A stretch of DNA of 64,000 bases, taken from the NCBI GenBank assembly GCA_039583875.1, contig CM077162.1:163887826-163951825 (forward strand). The letters are read 5' to 3'. The position numbers and the translations under genes were made by a program. Source of the DNA: Platanthera guangdongensis (taxonomy: Eukaryota; Streptophyta; Magnoliopsida; Asparagales; Orchidaceae). This document shows, in pieces, positions 61,373 through 64,000 of this stretch (positions within the stretch are counted from its first letter, which is position 1; the number at the start of each line of letters is the position of its first letter). The notes beneath the pieces are model-generated. The model was given only the letters and a program-made list of their open reading frames with translations, searched no databases and was not told where the DNA came from.

Positions 61373-63696
61373 ATGGCGATTCCGGCGACTACTCTTTCTG
61401 CAATGAAATTTGATATGAGATTTGATATTGACTTTGAATCATTTTAGCATTCTAACCCAATCTTTGTGGAAATTCTGAAATTATTTGAAGAACAAAATCT
61501 GAAGCAGTTTATGACTTACAGAATCAAAATATCCATGACAGAGATAAAGGAATGGGTCTTTACATCTACAACATTAGAAGATACTATGACTGGAAAAATT
61601 TTTGGTAATCAAGTTTCCCTTTCTCCTAATATACTAACTGAAGTATTCGGTCTACTGAATGGTACTGAAGATATAGAGATGGATAATGAAACATATGACA
61701 ATATGCTGATCAAAATGGGTCACTCTAGAGAGAACCCAAACAAATTATTAAAGAAGAATTTGTCTGCTGAGTATAAGTTCTTAGCAGATGTTGTCGGGAA
61801 AGTGCTGCTGGGCAAACACACCGCCCATGACTACATCACCAGGCACTAGTTCATGGTGATGGGTGCTCTGGTAGAGAAGAAAGTAGCAAACTGGGGCAAG
61901 CTGCTATTTGAGTTAATCAAAAATAAAAACAATAAGAAGGAAGTGTGTTTTGTATGGATTCTGGGAATCATCCTTCAAGAAAAGGAACCTAAACATCTGT
62001 TCTCCACGCTAGTGTTTATCAATGCCTCCAAAAGGCTTACCTCTACCCTGTTTGGCAGATGGGAGAGGAAGATCACCAAGCCATCCAAGGCTTCACCCTC
62101 CTGAAGACCTTCTGAGAGCACCAGGGTCGTAACAGCCGCTCCTCCACCCCCAGAAAAAGTTCCTTCCACCACCACCAATCCTTCTCCTCCTCTACCTCAA
62201 CAACAACAACAACATCAAATTCATCTACCTAAAATAACTCCATCACCAGTTCACTCTCCAGTTCCTACTTCACTAACTCACCAACAACATCAACCCACAC
62301 CAGCATCAACCCCAGTTCCATCCCCTGAGCACATCACTCCACCTCATTCTCCACTTCCCCCTCATTTAATTACCACACACCCTGACACATTTATCTCCTC
62401 CCACACCTTCAATGTACTGTTTTCTCCACCATATCCACCAACAACAGTTCCCCTTTCTACTACTGCTACTCCCTCTATTCCTATCCCTCCAACCACTCAA
62501 AATGACATTCCCTCCACTGCTCCTGACTACACACACACACAGATATGTCCAGTGTATTCTCTATCTGTTCAAATTATGGTCATCACACTCCATACTCCTC
62601 CACTGCTCCAGAATCTCTTTATCTCAACTTCTCTGACATTGCTAAAGACCTGCTAGCATTCATCTCTCCCACCCTTACTAAGCTTCTAACTGATGCTGTA
62701 GCTCCCCTTACTGCTTCCATCACATCTCTTTCTGCCAAAATTACTGCCTTATCCCCTGTCCCTTCTTCTGGGGGACTGGCTTCAGGACCCCCTAAAAACC
62801 AGTCAGGGGGAGATGCTTCATGATGAAGAAGCTCCAATGGTGACAGCAGCAGCAGAAGCATTAGAAGCATCCACAGATTCTATAATGTCAGATTCTTCAG
62901 AAGAAGCAGCCAATCCTACTGAAATCATTGATTTAATTGACTCTGACTTAGATATGGATGAGTCAGTTATAGCTGAAATTACTACTGTTGGTAATTATAT
63001 TATAAATCCCACAGATAATTTGAATTCTTTATTAGATTCATTCAATTTTGTCTACAGAGATATTCTACCCAGCTTTTTTTATCAGCAATCCTTGGATATA
63101 GTTCCATACACTGCACCAATAAGCCCCGCAGTTGCCAAGCAACTTAAGGCTTGTCTTGTAGTAACAGAGCCACAAAGTGTACAATCCCCTTCCAAGGATA
63201 CTTCTTCTTCAGAAGCTATTTCAACTCCAACATACAAGATGGATGACAGTCCTCTACCAGATCTGGATGAGATCATTATGGCAGATATAGAACAATAAAA
63301 TTTATTAGCTGCTGAAAGTATTGCTGAAATAGTTGCTCTAGCTCTTCCAGAATCTCAAGCACAACCTCAGGCTGAAAAGCAAATTTCTAAAGATCTTCTG
63401 AAAGCTCTTAATTATCTATATGACAATCCTCAAGGATCTTCTGATGATGAAGATGAGGATGATGATTCTAAAGATATCTCCTCTGCCAAGAAGAAAGTCT
63501 TAAATAAAAGAAAGGCTACTCCCATTGCTGCTCCTAAACCAAATCCCACACATGACACTCCATATTATATCTACAGAAAATCACTCCATATCCTGCGATG
63601 CCAGCTTGGATGTGGCTTTCAAAGAATGAGCAGAAAGCTAGAAAGAAAAGCAGGAGGTACTCTCCTCCCCCTCCTCAAAGAAATTGGAGAGGTTAA
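61373..63696 (+). pseudogene. ORF3 of element C, truncated, with stops and frameshifts
   Basis: ATG 61373 (CAATGGCG) starts an N-terminal domain closely like A's: KLFEEQNLKQF, MGHSRENPNKLLKKNLSAEY, DVVGKVLLGKH, LFGRWERKI. Stops: TAG 61445, TAG 61847, TGA 62102. A Pro/Ser/Thr/Gln-rich linker runs to about 62540, then frame changes near 62545 and 62813 lead to a helical segment (DIAKDLLAFISPTLTKLL), an acidic region (about 62830-63290) and a KDLLKALNYLYD plus DDEDEDDD region. A TPYYIY-like motif and a basic stretch follow in a shifted frame. Homology ends near 63690 at NWRG and a TAA (63694). A's RGG-type region and tail are absent. Confidence 0.78.
62801..62812 (+). other. Internal AGGGGGAG, polypurine-tract-like
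   Basis: AGTCAGGGGGAG lies within ORF3 of C. The same octamer occurs within A's ORF3 (7687), B's pol (51766) and B's ORF3 (54882, 54943, 55318, 56080), and it is the core of every polypurine tract here. Confidence 0.5.
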
Positions 63697-64000
63697 AGTG
63701 AGTCCATGTCATCAGGATCGGGTCAAAGTTGGAGTGTCATGTCACAATTGGTGTGCGCACGCTTTTCGGTGCATGATTTTGCTTGATTTGACCATGGGTT
63801 GACTATTTGTTGTCAAAATTTCCTGAGATCACTTCTATTGACTTTATATTGACCACATGAGTCCAACACCACTGAATGGGGTTGAATCGTAGTTCATTTG
63901 GCAAAAGTCCAAAATCTACGCGTCGCATTGTGCTAAAACAGTCAAAATGTTTATATTCGTCATTAAGCACCGGATTGCGACGTTATGAGTTCCGATGTAC
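63697..64000. other. Unassigned right edge
   Basis: No ORF or element signature is recognised. The sequence differs abruptly in character from ORF3 (TTGACC/GGTCAA words, for example 63788 and 63849), suggesting a different element or host DNA joined to C by truncation. Confidence 0.4.

Larger units (their letters stand above)
42726..63696 (+). mobile_element. Sirevirus C, split by element B, 3' end truncated
   Basis: A 5' LTR, degraded primer site, gag, pol interrupted at 47365 by B and resumed at 58619, a spacer and ORF3. It is colinear with element A but has many more stops. The sequence leaves ORF3 homology at about 63690, before any 3' LTR, so the right end is missing or broken. Because its LTR starts inside D's 3' LTR, C inserted into D. 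Confidence 0.88.

Overview
The window is plant (angiosperm-type) intergenic DNA made almost entirely of nested LTR retrotransposons. I see no host protein gene, rRNA, tRNA or CRISPR array. The evidence for a plant is Sirevirus-type Ty1/copia elements with a third ORF after pol, Tekay/Del-type Ty3/gypsy chromoviruses ending in a chromodomain, primer sites that look like initiator-Met tRNA sites, and 5-bp target duplications.

Layout, left to right. (1) 1-778 is the start of a minus-strand Sirevirus LTR (element E), whose terminus lies exactly against an interrupted gag. (2) 779-10964 is Sirevirus A: gag missing its N-terminus, pol, ORF3 and 3' LTR. A appears to sit inside the ORF3 of a same-family element X, of which 10965-13797 remains. 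(3) 13798-14951 is unassigned DNA. (4) 14952-34411 is chromovirus G2 on the minus strand, with TSD ACCCC. Its integrase is split by the complete chromovirus G1 (18657-28481, plus strand, TSD GCTTA). (5) 34496-35851 is part of a third chromovirus LTR (G3). (6) 35852-42725 is D, a copia-like element with a decayed gag and no recognisable pol. (7) From 42726 to about 63696 is Sirevirus C, with its integrase split by the complete Sirevirus-like element B (47366-58613, TSD ATCAT). (8) The last 300 bp is unassigned.

All coding regions carry stops or frameshifts, mostly transitions, so these are decayed copies. What survives is expression architecture. In the chromoviruses an eight-codon start exon (MAPKR followed by S or T, S or T, then R) sits inside the LTR, ends in a GTAAC donor and can join in frame, across the primer site, to gag. 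A second short intron at the gag/protease boundary holds a stop codon, so splicing could choose between Gag and Gag-Pol. In the copia elements A and C a CAG acceptor-like site precedes ORF3, and a shared UAG replaces the usual Trp at the protease start. The ORF3 products look nucleic-acid-binding rather than envelope-like.

The other recurring theme is family-specific palindromes with a TCGA core. They are dispersed in LTRs, in the pol-ORF3 spacers and, in A and C, inside the gag coding region. Related TCGTCGA/TCGACGA pairs also occur in the unrelated chromovirus LTRs. No searches or alignments could be run. Family names rest on motif recognition, and divergence was judged by eye.
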